64,000 nt of DNA, taken from positions 1 through 64,000 of the forward strand of contig CAVSFO010000012.1 in assembly GCA_963727245.1 (NCBI GenBank). The letters run 5' to 3'. The number at the start of each line of letters is the position of its first letter. Position 1 is the first letter of the stretch. The translations under genes were made by a program, and so were the position numbers. The notes beneath the pieces were generated by a model. It was given only the letters and a program-made list of their open reading frames with translations, did not search any database and was not told the origin of the DNA. The stretch is from JBKQVT01 sp963727245 (GTDB taxonomy: Bacteria > Planctomycetota > Planctomycetia > Pirellulales > Thermoguttaceae). Shown piece after piece: positions 16,722 to 25,860 of the stretch.

Positions 16722-18644
16722 TCACGTCGCCGGCGTCGCCGGCCCGTGCACGTGACGCAAATAGGCGCTGGCAATCTCGAATCGTCGCACCAGCCCGATT
16801 ACGCGCCGCCCTTCCAAGTCATCGACCACCGGCAAGGCCAGCAGATCGTTCTCCACGAAGAGTTCCAACGCCCGATCCAGCGTATCCTCCGGCGTGAGCG
16901 GCCGCACGTCGCTCCGCATCAAATCGGCGGCCAGCACCAGGTGCTTCAGCGCCGGCGCCTGCGAGGCGAGGTGGACTTCCTCCAGGTTGACGACGCCCAG
17001 CAAGCGGCCGCCGCCGTCGACCACCGGCAATACCGGGAAGGCGGCGTCGCTCAGGCGGTCGATGACCGTAGCCAGCGGATCGTGGGGCTGCAAGGTGGCC
17101 ACGGTTTGCCCCGGCAGCAGAAAGTTGCTCACGCAGACCTCGGCCAGCACTTGCCGGACGTAGCTCCCTTGGTGCGCTGGCGAGCGCGAGCGGCTTTCGA
17201 CTTGCGAGGCATAGATGGATTGCTCGTCGGAAAGAATGAAGGACAGGGTGCAGACCCACAGCGAGGGCAGCAGCAGGTTGTATCCGCCCGTCAGCTCGCT
17301 GACGATGATAATCGTGGAAAACGGGGTCTTGGCCGCGGCGGCAAAGAAGCCCGCCATGCCCACGATCACGAAACTGGCCGGGTGCAGAACGAGGTGGGGC
17401 CAAAGGTGATGGAAGACGATTCCCAGCGCCCCGCCTCCGCAGCCGCCGATCACCATCGAGGGACCGAAAACACCGCCGGAGCCGCCGCTGCCGATGGTCA
17501 AGCCGGTGGTCAGGATCTTTCCCAAGGCGATCATCAACAGGATGGCGGCCGCGACATGCGTGTCCTGCATGACGGCGTCTTGAATCGCGCTGTAGCCGAA
17601 CGCCAGCACCGCCAACACCTGTTGCGGCCCCCCGCCGCCGCCGCTCTGCGCCGGCTGCCGCAGAAAGCAGCTTGCCAGGCCGTACAAGCCCACCGCCACC
17701 GCGCCGGTCAGGAAAGCCCCGATGGCCGGCCGGAAGTGACGCGGCACCGGTGCCCGGTCGAACAGCCGTTTGCAGCCGTAGAAGGTCCTGGTGTACAGCG
17801 TCGCCAACAGGACCATGAAGAGGGCCAGCAACAGGTAGGGCCCCAACTGCCAGGGATTGCTGAACTTCAGATCGGGTATTTTGAACAGCGGCTCCCAGCC
17901 GCTAAATGCCCCGAAGACGCAATAGGAGATGACGCTGGCGATCCCCGTGGGGATAATCACCTCGGGCTCGAACTCCGGGCTGCGGTAGAGCACTTCGGCC
18001 GCGAAGATCGTCCCGGCCAGCGGCGCGCGGAAGATCGCGCCGATCCCCGCGCCCATGCCGGCCGCCATCAAGATGCGCCGCTCGGCCGGCCGCAGCCGCA
18101 ACAGGTTGCCCAGCAGGGAGCCGAACCCGGCGCCGATCTGGGCGATGGGACCCTCGCGCCCGCCGGAGCCGCCGCTTCCCAGCGTCAGCGCACTGGCGAC
18201 GATCTTGACCAAGGGCACTCGGGGCCGAATCTGGCCTTGATGATAATGGTAGGCGGCGATGACGGAGTCCGTGCCGTGTCCTTCCGCCTCGGGGGCCAGC
18301 GTGTAGACCAGGATGCCGCTCAGCAGCCCGCCCACCGTGGGCACCAGCAGCAGCAGCCATAATCGCAGCGGGGTTTTGGGCGCGGGCAGCCAGGCCATCG
18401 CCGGTTCGCCGCCCGGCCGCGGCTCGGGATAGTAGCCGGCGATCGTACCGAGCGCATAATGCTCTGCGGCGCGGGTGGCCACGTAAAAAACAATCGCACC
18501 CAAACCGGCCACAATGCCCACCAGGCCCGCCAACGCCAGCAGCCGCACTTGATTGCGGATGCGGGCGCTGCGGATGGCCGCGATCTGCGGCAACCAACCG
18601 GGGTATCGCCATAATGCCGCCAAACGTGCCAAACGCGATCTCAT
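16722..18644 (-). CDS. ClC-family chloride channel/antiporter with CBS pair
   Basis: A 640-residue inner-membrane ClC protein. I chose the ATG at 18644 (GGAGAG nine bases upstream) rather than an in-frame GTG at 18671. It has about a dozen hydrophobic helices; the Cl-binding motif is GSGGSGGREGP, whose Glu corresponds to the gating glutamate, and a second GSGGSGGVFGPS follows. The antiporter-type proton glutamate was not checked. The cytoplasmic C-terminus carries two CBS domains (about 500-555 and 565-625; LLPGQTVATLQPHDPLATVI and MRSDVRPLTPEDTLDRAL), usually nucleotide-sensing. It is intact. The 88-bp palindromic repeat at 18661-18748 begins right upstream of its start. Confidence 0.93.
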   Translation of the reverse strand: MRSRLARLAALWRYPGWLPQIAAIRSARIRNQVRLLALAGLVGIVAGLGAIVFYVATRAAEHYALGTIAGYYPEPRPGGEPAMAWLPAPKTPLRLWLLLLVPTVGGLLSGILVYTLAPEAEGHGTDSVIAAYHYHQGQIRPRVPLVKIVASALTLGSGGSGGREGPIAQIGAGFGSLLGNLLRLRPAERRILMAAGMGAGIGAIFRAPLAGTIFAAEVLYRSPEFEPEVIIPTGIASVISYCVFGAFSGWEPLFKIPDLKFSNPWQLGPYLLLALFMVLLATLYTRTFYGCKRLFDRAPVPRHFRPAIGAFLTGAVAVGLYGLASCFLRQPAQSGGGGGPQQVLAVLAFGYSAIQDAVMQDTHVAAAILLMIALGKILTTGLTIGSGGSGGVFGPSMVIGGCGGGALGIVFHHLWPHLVLHPASFVIVGMAGFFAAAAKTPFSTIIIVSELTGGYNLLLPSLWVCTLSFILSDEQSIYASQVESRSRSPAHQGSYVRQVLAEVCVSNFLLPGQTVATLQPHDPLATVIDRLSDAAFPVLPVVDGGGRLLGVVNLEEVHLASQAPALKHLVLAADLMRSDVRPLTPEDTLDRALELFVENDLLALPVVDDLEGRRVIGLVRRFEIASAYLRHVHGPATPAT

Positions 18645-18660
18645 GAGTTGCAACTCTCCA

Positions 18661-18748
18661 GTATCCGGCACACGCCGCGTGCCGCCCGCCCCGTATCCGG
18701 CACACGCCGTGTGCCGATTTCACCGCACACGGCGTGTGCGGCGTACGG
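18661..18748. repeat. GTATCCG(G/C)CACACGCC repeat cluster, copy 1
   Basis: About 88 bp made of three palindromes: two GTATCCGGCACACGCC(G)(C/T)GTGCC units and one CACCGCACACGGCGTGTGCGGCGTAC unit in two parts. The same three-palindrome layout, same order and same orientation, recurs at 19841-19928 on the other side of the DUF1848 gene. It separates the divergent ClC and DUF1848 genes. Confidence 0.85.
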
Positions 18749-18934
18749 GAAGGCAATTTTATCGCATTGTGTCCCCGAGGGACAGCCCGTTTCCTGGCGG
18801 CGCCATCGATCCGGCGGGACCGTCAGCGGTTACGCGCCCTCTTCCAGCGGGCATCCAAGTCGGTAACAATACATAGTGTCCGGGTCGAGTCCCCCCGACG
18901 CATCCGCCCAACGAAACGCCAGCAGCGTCCGCCG

Positions 18935-19844
18935 ATGATCATCAGCGCGAGCCGACGTACCGACATTCCGGCCTTCTACGCCCCGTGGATGGTTCATCGC
19001 CTCAGGGAGGGGTACTGCACGGTACCGAACCCGTTTGATCGAAACCAGGTGAGCCGCATCTCGCTGCGGCCGGAGGACGTTGACGCCATCGTCTTCTGGA
19101 CCCGCAACCCCCGGCCGCTGCTGCCGTACCTCGACGAATTGGACGCCCGCGGATACCGCTATTATTTCCAGTTCACGATCCTGGGCTATCCCCGGCAGCT
19201 CGACGTGAAGTCGCCGCCCGTGGCGGCCGCGCTGCAAACTTTCTGTGAACTTTCCGATCGGCTTGGTCCCAGCCGGGTGATCTGGCGCTACGATCCCATC
19301 GTTTTCTCCGGGCTCACGCCGGCGGCGTTCCACCGGGAGAACTTCCCCCGGCTGGCCGAAGCGCTCAGAGACCGCACGCGCCGCTCGGTGATCAGCATCG
19401 TGGACGCCTACCGGAAGACCGCCAGCCGGCTGCGCAAACTGGACGGGACGCCGGCCGCCATGCAGCCCTGCGACGCCGCCGAGTTCGGGCCGTTGATGGC
19501 CGAGTTGGCGGCGGTGGCCCGGGCCAATGGGATGGACATCGTCAGTTGTGCCGAAGAGATCGACCTGCGCCCTTTCGGCATCCGTCCCGGCAAGTGCATC
19601 GACGACGCGGTGATCGCCGCGGCCTTTGATATTCGCGTCCCCGAGACGAAGGATCCCGCCCAGCGCCCCGCCTGTGGCTGCGTTGTCAGCCGGGACGTGG
19701 GCATGTACGAGTCGTGTCTCTACGGCTGCCAGGTACTGTTACGCCACGAAGAGTTTCGAGACGGCGGCCGTCAATCATTCCCAGCACGACTCGAACTCGC
19801 CCTCGCTGCTCGGCTGGCACGAGCCGCCGCCGGGAGCGGCGTAA
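18935..19844 (+). CDS. DUF1848 family protein, frameshifted near the end
   Basis: About 303 residues of the DUF1848 family, whose members contain clustered cysteines and have no settled function. The ATG at 18935 gives the family start MIISASRRTDIPAFY. Further hallmarks are VDAIVFWTRNP, YYFQFTILGYP, RVIWRYDPIV and ISIVDAYRK. One extra base around 19731 disrupts the C-terminus: after removing it, the sequence reads YGCQ-YCYATKSFETAAVN and ends HEPPPGAA at 19844. This gives the expected Cys-rich motif (CGC, CLYGC, CYA), compatible with an Fe-S site, though that is inference. Without the correction the frame runs on to 20032. Both sides are bounded by copies of the same palindromic repeat. Confidence 0.85.
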
Positions 19845-19928
19845 GTATCCGTCACACGCCGTGTGACGCCGTAAGTATCCGCCACACGCCGTGTGACGAC
19901 CTCACCGCACAAGGCCTGTGCGGCGTAC
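19841..19928. repeat. GTATCCG(G/C)CACACGCC repeat cluster, copy 2
   Basis: The same arrangement as at 18661-18748: two GTAAGTATCCG(T/C)CACACGCC-GTGTGACG units, then CACCGCACAAGGCCTGTGCGG and CGTAC. The first bases overlap the TAA of the corrected DUF1848 gene, and the element lies before the stop of the convergent restriction-modification gene. Confidence 0.85.
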
Positions 19929-19950
19929 TGCTCGCGCCCCTTGCCCGCCT

Positions 19951-22853
19951 TCACCCCGCGCTCCGTTCCAAATTCAGCTTCAGCAGCCGCTCCAGCAACT
20001 CGTCGTCCGAGATGCCCGGGTCCCAGCCGTAGGCGGCGAAGACCGCCTCGTCGAGCTTGCGGTGGGCCAGGTCGAGCCAGGCCGGACGCTGGTTGTAGAG
20101 GTTCGTCAGCGTCCGTTTTTTCAGGCTCGCGGCGCAGTCGGGGTCTTTGGCCACCAGCCGCGGCCAGCGGCACCGTGCCGATGCCCCGCGCGTCCGGCTC
20201 GACCACCCAGCGGGCCCACGGCCCGGCCGCCGAGCCGGGAAACTCCAGCACCTCCGTCCGCGTCCACTCCGGCGGATTCAACCAGGCGCTGCGAAGCTCG
20301 TCCAGTTCCTTGGCCGCCGCCGAAATCGCCGCCGTCTGTTCCGGCGTCGGCTCGGGCATGGGAAACGTCTCAAACGAGGTCTGGACGTTGTAGTTCAGGC
20401 CACTTTCGCGCTCCCGCAACTGGGTGCCCTGCATTCGGCACCACACTTCGTGCGCCCTGCAATGCAGGACGCCGCAGAAATAGTCATCGGCACGCGCGAA
20501 CACCACAAGCTTGTGGTCCGGCAGGCTCGGTGCTGCAAGCCAGGCGAACAACCTGTGCTTCGACGTTGTTGGGGTCACCAGGAACCGGCCCAGGTTCGCT
20601 ATCGCCGCCCGCATCTCCGGGCGCGCTCTTTGGGGACGCCACCAGTTCTGCCGTAGCCAATCATTCCGGTTGGCATCGCGCGAGGTTTTACTCGCTCCTT
20701 AACGATCGCGTGTGGTCCTTCGTAAAGGCACGCCCGCGCCAAATCCAGGTCGGCGTTGTCGATTATCCACCGTTGGGCACCCCGGCCGAGAAGGTCCCGA
20801 CTGTTGACCACCGGGCGCACCACGTCGCTGTTAGGCCTTCCGTGGGGATTTCCGGCGGGCGCGAGAAGCCCAATCGCCTCCGCCTCCGCGACATCGAAGC
20901 TTCCGCCCTTACAACTTCCGATGAACCCTATTCCCGCGTCGTCTTCCAGGCGGCGGGCGCCTGTGGTATCAACCGCCGCCGTCAGGTTGGCATTGATTTT
21001 CTTGGCAGCCACGCCGTTCAGGGTCCGGTCCCTCTCCTCCCCGTTGTCGAAGCCCACCATAGCGATATGCACCATGGCGCCGTCCAGCATCCACTCCTTA
21101 TCGCTTACGCCAAAGAATATCGCACCGGTTTCCGATATCCTTTCGAGCACCCGCCGGCTCGCGCCGCCACGGATATTTTGAGTCCCGAGCAAGCCAGCGC
21201 GCATGCGCCTGCCGCCACAGGTCACGGCGCGGGCCTTCTCGAACCAGAAGCAGCAAAGATCAGACTGGCCGGGCAGGCGGTCGTGATAAAGGCTGCGCAG
21301 CGAGTCCGTATACCCGTCCCCGAGGCCGCGGCGCATTTTCTTGTCGCCCAGGAACGGCGGGTTCCCCACGATAAACTCCGCCTCCGGCCACTCCGGCTCC
21401 TTCGGATGCTCGGGATCGGAAAGGTCGAGAATAGCATCCTTGCACAAAATCGAGTCGATGGGCGTCAGCACCGGATGATCCGGCATCTTAAAGCCGTTGT
21501 AGTGCATCCATTGAAGATAGCCGATCCAAATCACCACCTGCGCAAGCTGCTGGGCGTAGGGGTTGATCTCCAGCCCGTGGAGCTGCAACGGGCTGACCCG
21601 CGGCACCAGCGGCAGGCCGCGGTCGGCCGCGTAGGTGATGATCTCCTTCTCCAGGTCCAACAGCATGTTGATGGCCACGTAAAGGAAATTGCCCGAGCCG
21701 CAGGCCGGATCAAGCACCGTGACGTGCGCCAGCCGCTCGACGAAATCGAGAATCGCCCGGTCAAACGCCTTGCGCTGCGGGGCGGCCTTGCCGGCGGCCT
21801 TCTTCGTCGCGTCGCGGCTGGCCTTGATTACTTTGGGCCAAAGCTCCTCCTCGCAGCGCCGCTTGACCTCGTCCCATTCCCGCCGCAGCGGCGCCAGGAG
21901 CACGGGCTTGAGCAGCGTTTCAATGTCCGCGCGGCTCGTATAGTGGGCGCCGATCTGCGAGCGCTTGGCGGGGTCGAGGGTCCGCTCGAAGAGCGTGCCG
22001 AAAATCGACGGCTCGACGCTCGACCAGTCGTAGCGGCTGACGTTCAGCAGGGTTTTGATTTCCTGGCGCTCAAGGGGATCACGTCGCTATCGGCGAACAG
22101 CCCGCCGTTGAACCAGGCGATCTCGACCGCGCCGTAGTCGCCCCCCTTGGCCATGGCCGCAAAGAGGTTCTCCAGGCGGCGGTTCAAGCTGGCCGGGTTC
22201 GCCTCGCCGTCGGCCAGCAGGCCGGGGAACAACCCGGGCGGCAAGAGCCCCGTGCGGTCGCCGAACATGCAGAACATGAGCTTCATGAGGAAGTGGGCCG
22301 CCCGCTGCGGTTCGATCCCCTTGTGCTTGCGCATGCCGTCGGCCAGCTCGCCGAACCGTTCGGCCGCCTCGACCGTGATTTTCTCGCTGGTAATGCCCGG
22401 CCGCAGGGCCTCGGGCTCGGTAAAGAGCTTGCGGAGGATGTCGAGATTGGCCGGGTCGGCCAGCCCGGCCAGGTCGAACTCGTGTTTCTGCTTGGCCGTG
22501 TTGGTGAAATTCGTGTGGACCTCGAAGCGGTCCATGTCGCAGACGACCAGCAGGGGCGGGTTTTCCAGGTCCTCGCGGTAGAGCAGGAGTTGCTGGTAGG
22601 CGTCCTTGAGGCTCTTGTGCTTGCCCTTGTATTCCCAGCCGAAGTGGCCGCGCATCCACACGTCGGCCCAGCCGTTGCCCCCTTCGGTCTTCTTGACGCC
22701 GCGCTCGAAGGTGTACCAGGAGCCCTCGGGGTCGGCCTCGGCGGGCTTGCGCTCGTCGAGCAGCTCGCAGAGGTCGAGGAAGTGCTGCTGGCAGGCGCTC
22801 CGCTCGGAAAGCGTGACGCGCTGCCACTTGGCGATGAACTGTTGCGGGGTCAT
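19951..22853 (-). CDS. MmeI-like fused restriction-modification enzyme, frameshifted
   Basis: About 967 residues in one polypeptide of the MmeI (type IIL/IIG) kind. Order from the ATG at 22853: N-terminal nuclease-like domain with Asp and EYK in WADVWMRGHFGWEYKGKHKS; helical spacer (AERFGELADGMRKH, PQRAAHFLMKLMFCMFGDRTG); N6-adenine methyltransferase with motif I VLDPACGSGNFLYVA and motif IV IVGNPPFLG; target-recognition part; and C-terminal segment LTNLYNQRPAWLDLAHRKLD. Three one-base shifts are needed: a missing base near 22072 (PLERQEIKTLL), a missing base near 20684 (DANRNDWLRQNWW) and an extra base near 20174 (RWPRLVAKDPDC). All junctions become smooth when corrected. It needs no partner gene and none is present. 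It would cut foreign DNA while methylating self sites; the target sequence is unknown. Confidence 0.85.
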
Positions 22854-22982
22854 GGAACCGCGTTCCCGGGAGCGTGGATCGGCGTGGGCCGTGCTCGCCG
22901 GATTCTACCCCTTGTTGGGTCCCGATGCCATAGCCCGGGGGCGGCGAACGTGTCCGGGGCCCAGTTTTCCGGCGTGCCGGCA

Positions 22983-23008
22983 TATCCGGTGGCTGACGCC
23001 ACCGGCTC
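22983..23008. repeat. CCGGTGGC palindrome
   Basis: TATCCGGTGGCTGACGCCAC followed by CGGCTC: a 20-bp palindrome in the 195-bp gap upstream of the restriction-modification gene. The same motif with T for G in the centre lies at 58123-58147. Confidence 0.6.
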
Positions 23009-23048
23009 GGGGCGGGATGCTGGCGCCCCCTCCCCCTTCCGCCTTTAC

Positions 23049-24680
23049 TCAATACGGCGACTGCTCCTCGCCGGGCAGGATCGGCTGGTTGCCCGGATTG
23101 CGGCTCTCGTTGGCGCTGAACACCCGCACCGCCGGCTGGTCCTTGTAAGGACAGACGTGCTCGCAGATGCCGCAGCCGGTGCACAGGCCCGGATCGACGT
23201 GCGGCTGCTTGATCCGGCGCCGCTGGCCGTTGCGGTCCTCGACATCGGCGTTGAGAAAATAGATCGCCTTGGTGGGAATCGGACAATGCTCCTGGCAGAC
23301 CATGCAGTCGCGGCCGTAGGCGTAAGGAATGCAGCGCGTGGTGTCGAAGGCGGCCAGCCCGATGCGGACCTTCTGCTTCTCCGGGATCGTCAGCGGCTCG
23401 ATGGCCTCCGTCGGACAGACCTGCGAGCAGAAATTGCAGGCATAATCGCAGTAGCCGATCTGCGGCACCAGCCGCGGCGTCCACAAGCCCTCCAATCCGG
23501 CTTCGCTCCAGGCGGGCTGCAGGCCGCCCGTGGGGCACGCCTTCATGCACAGCCCGCAGGCCGTGCAGCGATCAAGGAACTCGCGTTCCGGCCGCGCGCC
23601 CGGCGGGCGGATGAGGAAGCGGTGGAAGGTGACGCCGCGCGCCTGGGGCGTGCTGCGCATCAGTCCGAGGGTGAGCAGTCCGCCGACGGCCGCCCCCAAC
23701 ATGGCCCGTTTCGAGAGGTCGATCCGCTCGACGGCCGGGGCGGTGCGCCACGGCCAGGTCCAGCGGAAGGCGAGGCTTTGCCGCGTGCAGGAGTCGCTGC
23801 ACTGGAAGCAGCCGAAGCACTCGGCCGCTTTCCAGCCTTGGCCGGGCGCGGCCGCGGCGGCCCCGGCGCAGGACATGCCGCAGAGGTCGCACTGGTTGCA
23901 CGTGGCCGGCTCGACGGCGCACCGCAGCAACGGCCGCCAGGAAAACACCCCCAGCAGCGCGCCCAGCGGACAGAGATAACGGCACCAGAACCGCGGCCGA
24001 TACCAGTTCGCAAACAGCGTGACCAGGAAGATCGCCAGGATGATGCCGCCGCCGAGAAACGTCTGCTTGGGCACGGCGAAAACGTGGTCGCGCAAGAAAG
24101 TGTACACCGGCTCGGTGACCAGGGTCAGCCGCAGCCGCCCCACGCCCGGATCGCTCTGGAAGATCGTGGTCGAGCCTTCTTCGACGGCCCATTGGGCCCC
24201 GGGCAAGAGAGCGGTGGCCGTGCTGCGGTAAAGGAGCACCAGCGGATCGAGCACGGTGATCCAATGGCCGCCGAAGACCGCCATCACCAACATGCCAGCC
24301 AGGAGATAATACTTGGTGCGTTGCCAGGGCGACCAGTGATCGCGGGGCTTGCCTTTGCGGCGGCGGTTGAAGACCCAGCCGGCCAGGGCGTGGATCGCCC
24401 CCAGCGGGCAGGCCCAGCCGCAGAACACGCGGCCCACGAGCAGCGTGACGGCCACCAGCCCCAGCGAGCAGAGCAGGGCGGCCGGCGCGCCGTGGGCCGA
24501 CAGCCAGGTGGCCAGGAGCAACAGCGGATCGAAGAGGAAGAACAGTTTCAGCAGCGGCCGGGCCGCTTCACCGGTCCGCAAGCTGGCCGCCACCAAGAGG
24601 CCGAGAAACAACAACAGAAACAGCGACTGCGTCAGCCGGCGCATGCGCGTCGTTGCCGATGCCCGGCCCCGCGTGCTCAT
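23049..24680 (-). CDS. NapH/polyferredoxin-type membrane Fe-S protein
   Basis: A 543-residue membrane protein with several 4Fe-4S clusters. After an Arg-rich start it has about six hydrophobic helices, with the paired NapH-like motifs CGWACPLGA and CRYLCPLGA. Cysteine sets follow: CNQCDLCGMSC, CFGCFQCSDSC, a further helix near AMLGAAVGGLLTLGL, CTACGLCMKACP, CNFCSQVCP, CMVCQEHCP and CTGCGICEHVCP. Such proteins pass electrons from quinols to periplasmic or membrane reductases; the partner is unknown. Its ATG overlaps the TGA of the DUF362 gene as ATGA, so the two are translationally coupled and probably act together. It is intact. Confidence 0.88.
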   Translation of the reverse strand: MSTRGRASATTRMRRLTQSLFLLLFLGLLVAASLRTGEAARPLLKLFFLFDPLLLLATWLSAHGAPAALLCSLGLVAVTLLVGRVFCGWACPLGAIHALAGWVFNRRRKGKPRDHWSPWQRTKYYLLAGMLVMAVFGGHWITVLDPLVLLYRSTATALLPGAQWAVEEGSTTIFQSDPGVGRLRLTLVTEPVYTFLRDHVFAVPKQTFLGGGIILAIFLVTLFANWYRPRFWCRYLCPLGALLGVFSWRPLLRCAVEPATCNQCDLCGMSCAGAAAAAPGQGWKAAECFGCFQCSDSCTRQSLAFRWTWPWRTAPAVERIDLSKRAMLGAAVGGLLTLGLMRSTPQARGVTFHRFLIRPPGARPEREFLDRCTACGLCMKACPTGGLQPAWSEAGLEGLWTPRLVPQIGYCDYACNFCSQVCPTEAIEPLTIPEKQKVRIGLAAFDTTRCIPYAYGRDCMVCQEHCPIPTKAIYFLNADVEDRNGQRRRIKQPHVDPGLCTGCGICEHVCPYKDQPAVRVFSANESRNPGNQPILPGEEQSPY

Positions 24681-25639
24681 GAAACCTTCAACTCCCGCAG
24701 GTTCAGCGAGCGGTAGTTCATTTTGCCCAGGCCCGCCTTTTCGCCCTTGACGATGCTGGGCACGTCGGCGGGCTTTCGGCCCAGCAGTTCGGCGCCGAAG
24801 GCATCCAGGGCGACGATATCGACGCCCGCCGCCACGGTCGTCTTGACCGCGACGTCTTCGAGGCGCCCGCCCACGGGTCCGTTGGCCGTGAGGATTCGCA
24901 TGGCGTCCACCACGCACAGCGTCGGCCTGTCTTTGAAGCGATCCTTGGTCATGAAGTGCGTCAGATCGGCCAGGCAGGTCGGCAGGCCCTGGTGCAGGGT
25001 ATTGCGATTCTCGATCACGCCCATGTAGTTCTTCATGCACAGCGTGAGGCCGGAAAGGCAGTGGTGTTTCACGATGGGCACGTTGATCACCAGGTCGCAG
25101 TCGATGATCTCGGGGTAGACCGGCAGCATCCTCAGGCGTTCGCCGTGGAGGTCCATGTCGCGGAAGCGGCTGTGGTCCACGACCACCATCCGCCCGCCCA
25201 CCGCGGTGACGGCCGGTCCGATGCCGCTGGCCTGGTAGCACTTTTCGGGGATGTTGCAGGCGTTGTCGCCCACCTTGACGACCTTGGCGCCGGCCTCGAG
25301 GCAGAGGCGGACCAGCGTGGCCACCACGTCGGGATTGCTGTTGGCGGCCAGTTGCGGCTTGCGGTCCCAGCCGAGGTTCGCCTTGACCCAAACCACGTCG
25401 CCGCCGCGGACGAAGCGTTTCAGTCCCCCCAGCCCCGCGATGGCCTGCTCCGTCAGCTTCACGGCGATCTGTTTCATGTCCGCCTCGGCTGGCTTGGCGC
25501 CGGACCAGCGGGCGATGGTCATGTCGGCGGGCTTAGCCGCGGCCGCCTCCTGGGCCAGGAGACTCGGTGCGCCCAGGGCCAACATGCCGCCGGCCATCGC
25601 CGAATGGGTCAGAAACTGCCTTCTGCTGTGCGTGTGCAT
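24677..25639 (-). CDS. Tat-exported DUF362 protein
   Basis: A 320-residue protein. I chose the ATG at 25639 because it gives a twin-arginine leader (SRRQFLTHSAMAGGMLALG); the open frame reaches back to 25711 but without leader logic. The mature part is a DUF362 domain: VVWVKANLGWDRKP, VVKVGDNAC, CDLVINVPIVKHH, TLCMKNYMG and ALDAFGAELLG. DUF362 proteins are often found with Fe-S partners; the one here follows directly with a 4-base overlap and is a polyferredoxin. The function is unassigned; a redox or cofactor role outside the membrane is a reasonable guess only. Confidence 0.88.
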   Translation of the reverse strand: MHTHSRRQFLTHSAMAGGMLALGAPSLLAQEAAAAKPADMTIARWSGAKPAEADMKQIAVKLTEQAIAGLGGLKRFVRGGDVVWVKANLGWDRKPQLAANSNPDVVATLVRLCLEAGAKVVKVGDNACNIPEKCYQASGIGPAVTAVGGRMVVVDHSRFRDMDLHGERLRMLPVYPEIIDCDLVINVPIVKHHCLSGLTLCMKNYMGVIENRNTLHQGLPTCLADLTHFMTKDRFKDRPTLCVVDAMRILTANGPVGGRLEDVAVKTTVAAGVDIVALDAFGAELLGRKPADVPSIVKGEKAGLGKMNYRSLNLRELKVS

Positions 25640-25746
25640 CAATCGACTCCGTTGCGGGGAAGAAAAAAACAGTATCCTCGTATGATACCCGCTAGGCCGG
25701 GGCGGATGCAAGTTTTTCGGGAAATTCGGTCGGACCGGCTATTTGC

Positions 25747-25776
25747 TTGCAGGCATCGAGAGGGGTGCGTTATAAT
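25747..25776 (+). promoter_or_regulatory. Sigma-70-type promoter before the FecR/VIT/VWA gene
   Basis: TTGCAG at 25747-25752 and a perfect TATAAT at 25771-25776 are separated by 18 bp. They lie about 85 bp before the ATG at 25861, which itself has AAGGAG upstream. Confidence 0.55.
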
Positions 25777-25860
25777 GCTATTGCAGTTTTTGCGGCCGGA
25801 TTGACGGGCGAGTCCGGGGGCACACACTTCTCTCGCTTTCCGGAACAAGGAGATCGAGGC

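Noticed and set aside
18734..18934. Earlier start for the DUF1848 protein
   Set aside because: The upstream part is not family-like and overlaps the palindromic repeat; the ATG at 18935 gives the conserved N-terminus.
19845..20032. C-terminal extension of DUF1848 to 20032
   Set aside because: Created by the frameshift at about 19731; it runs through repeat DNA, whereas the corrected frame gives the family Cys motif and stops at 19844.
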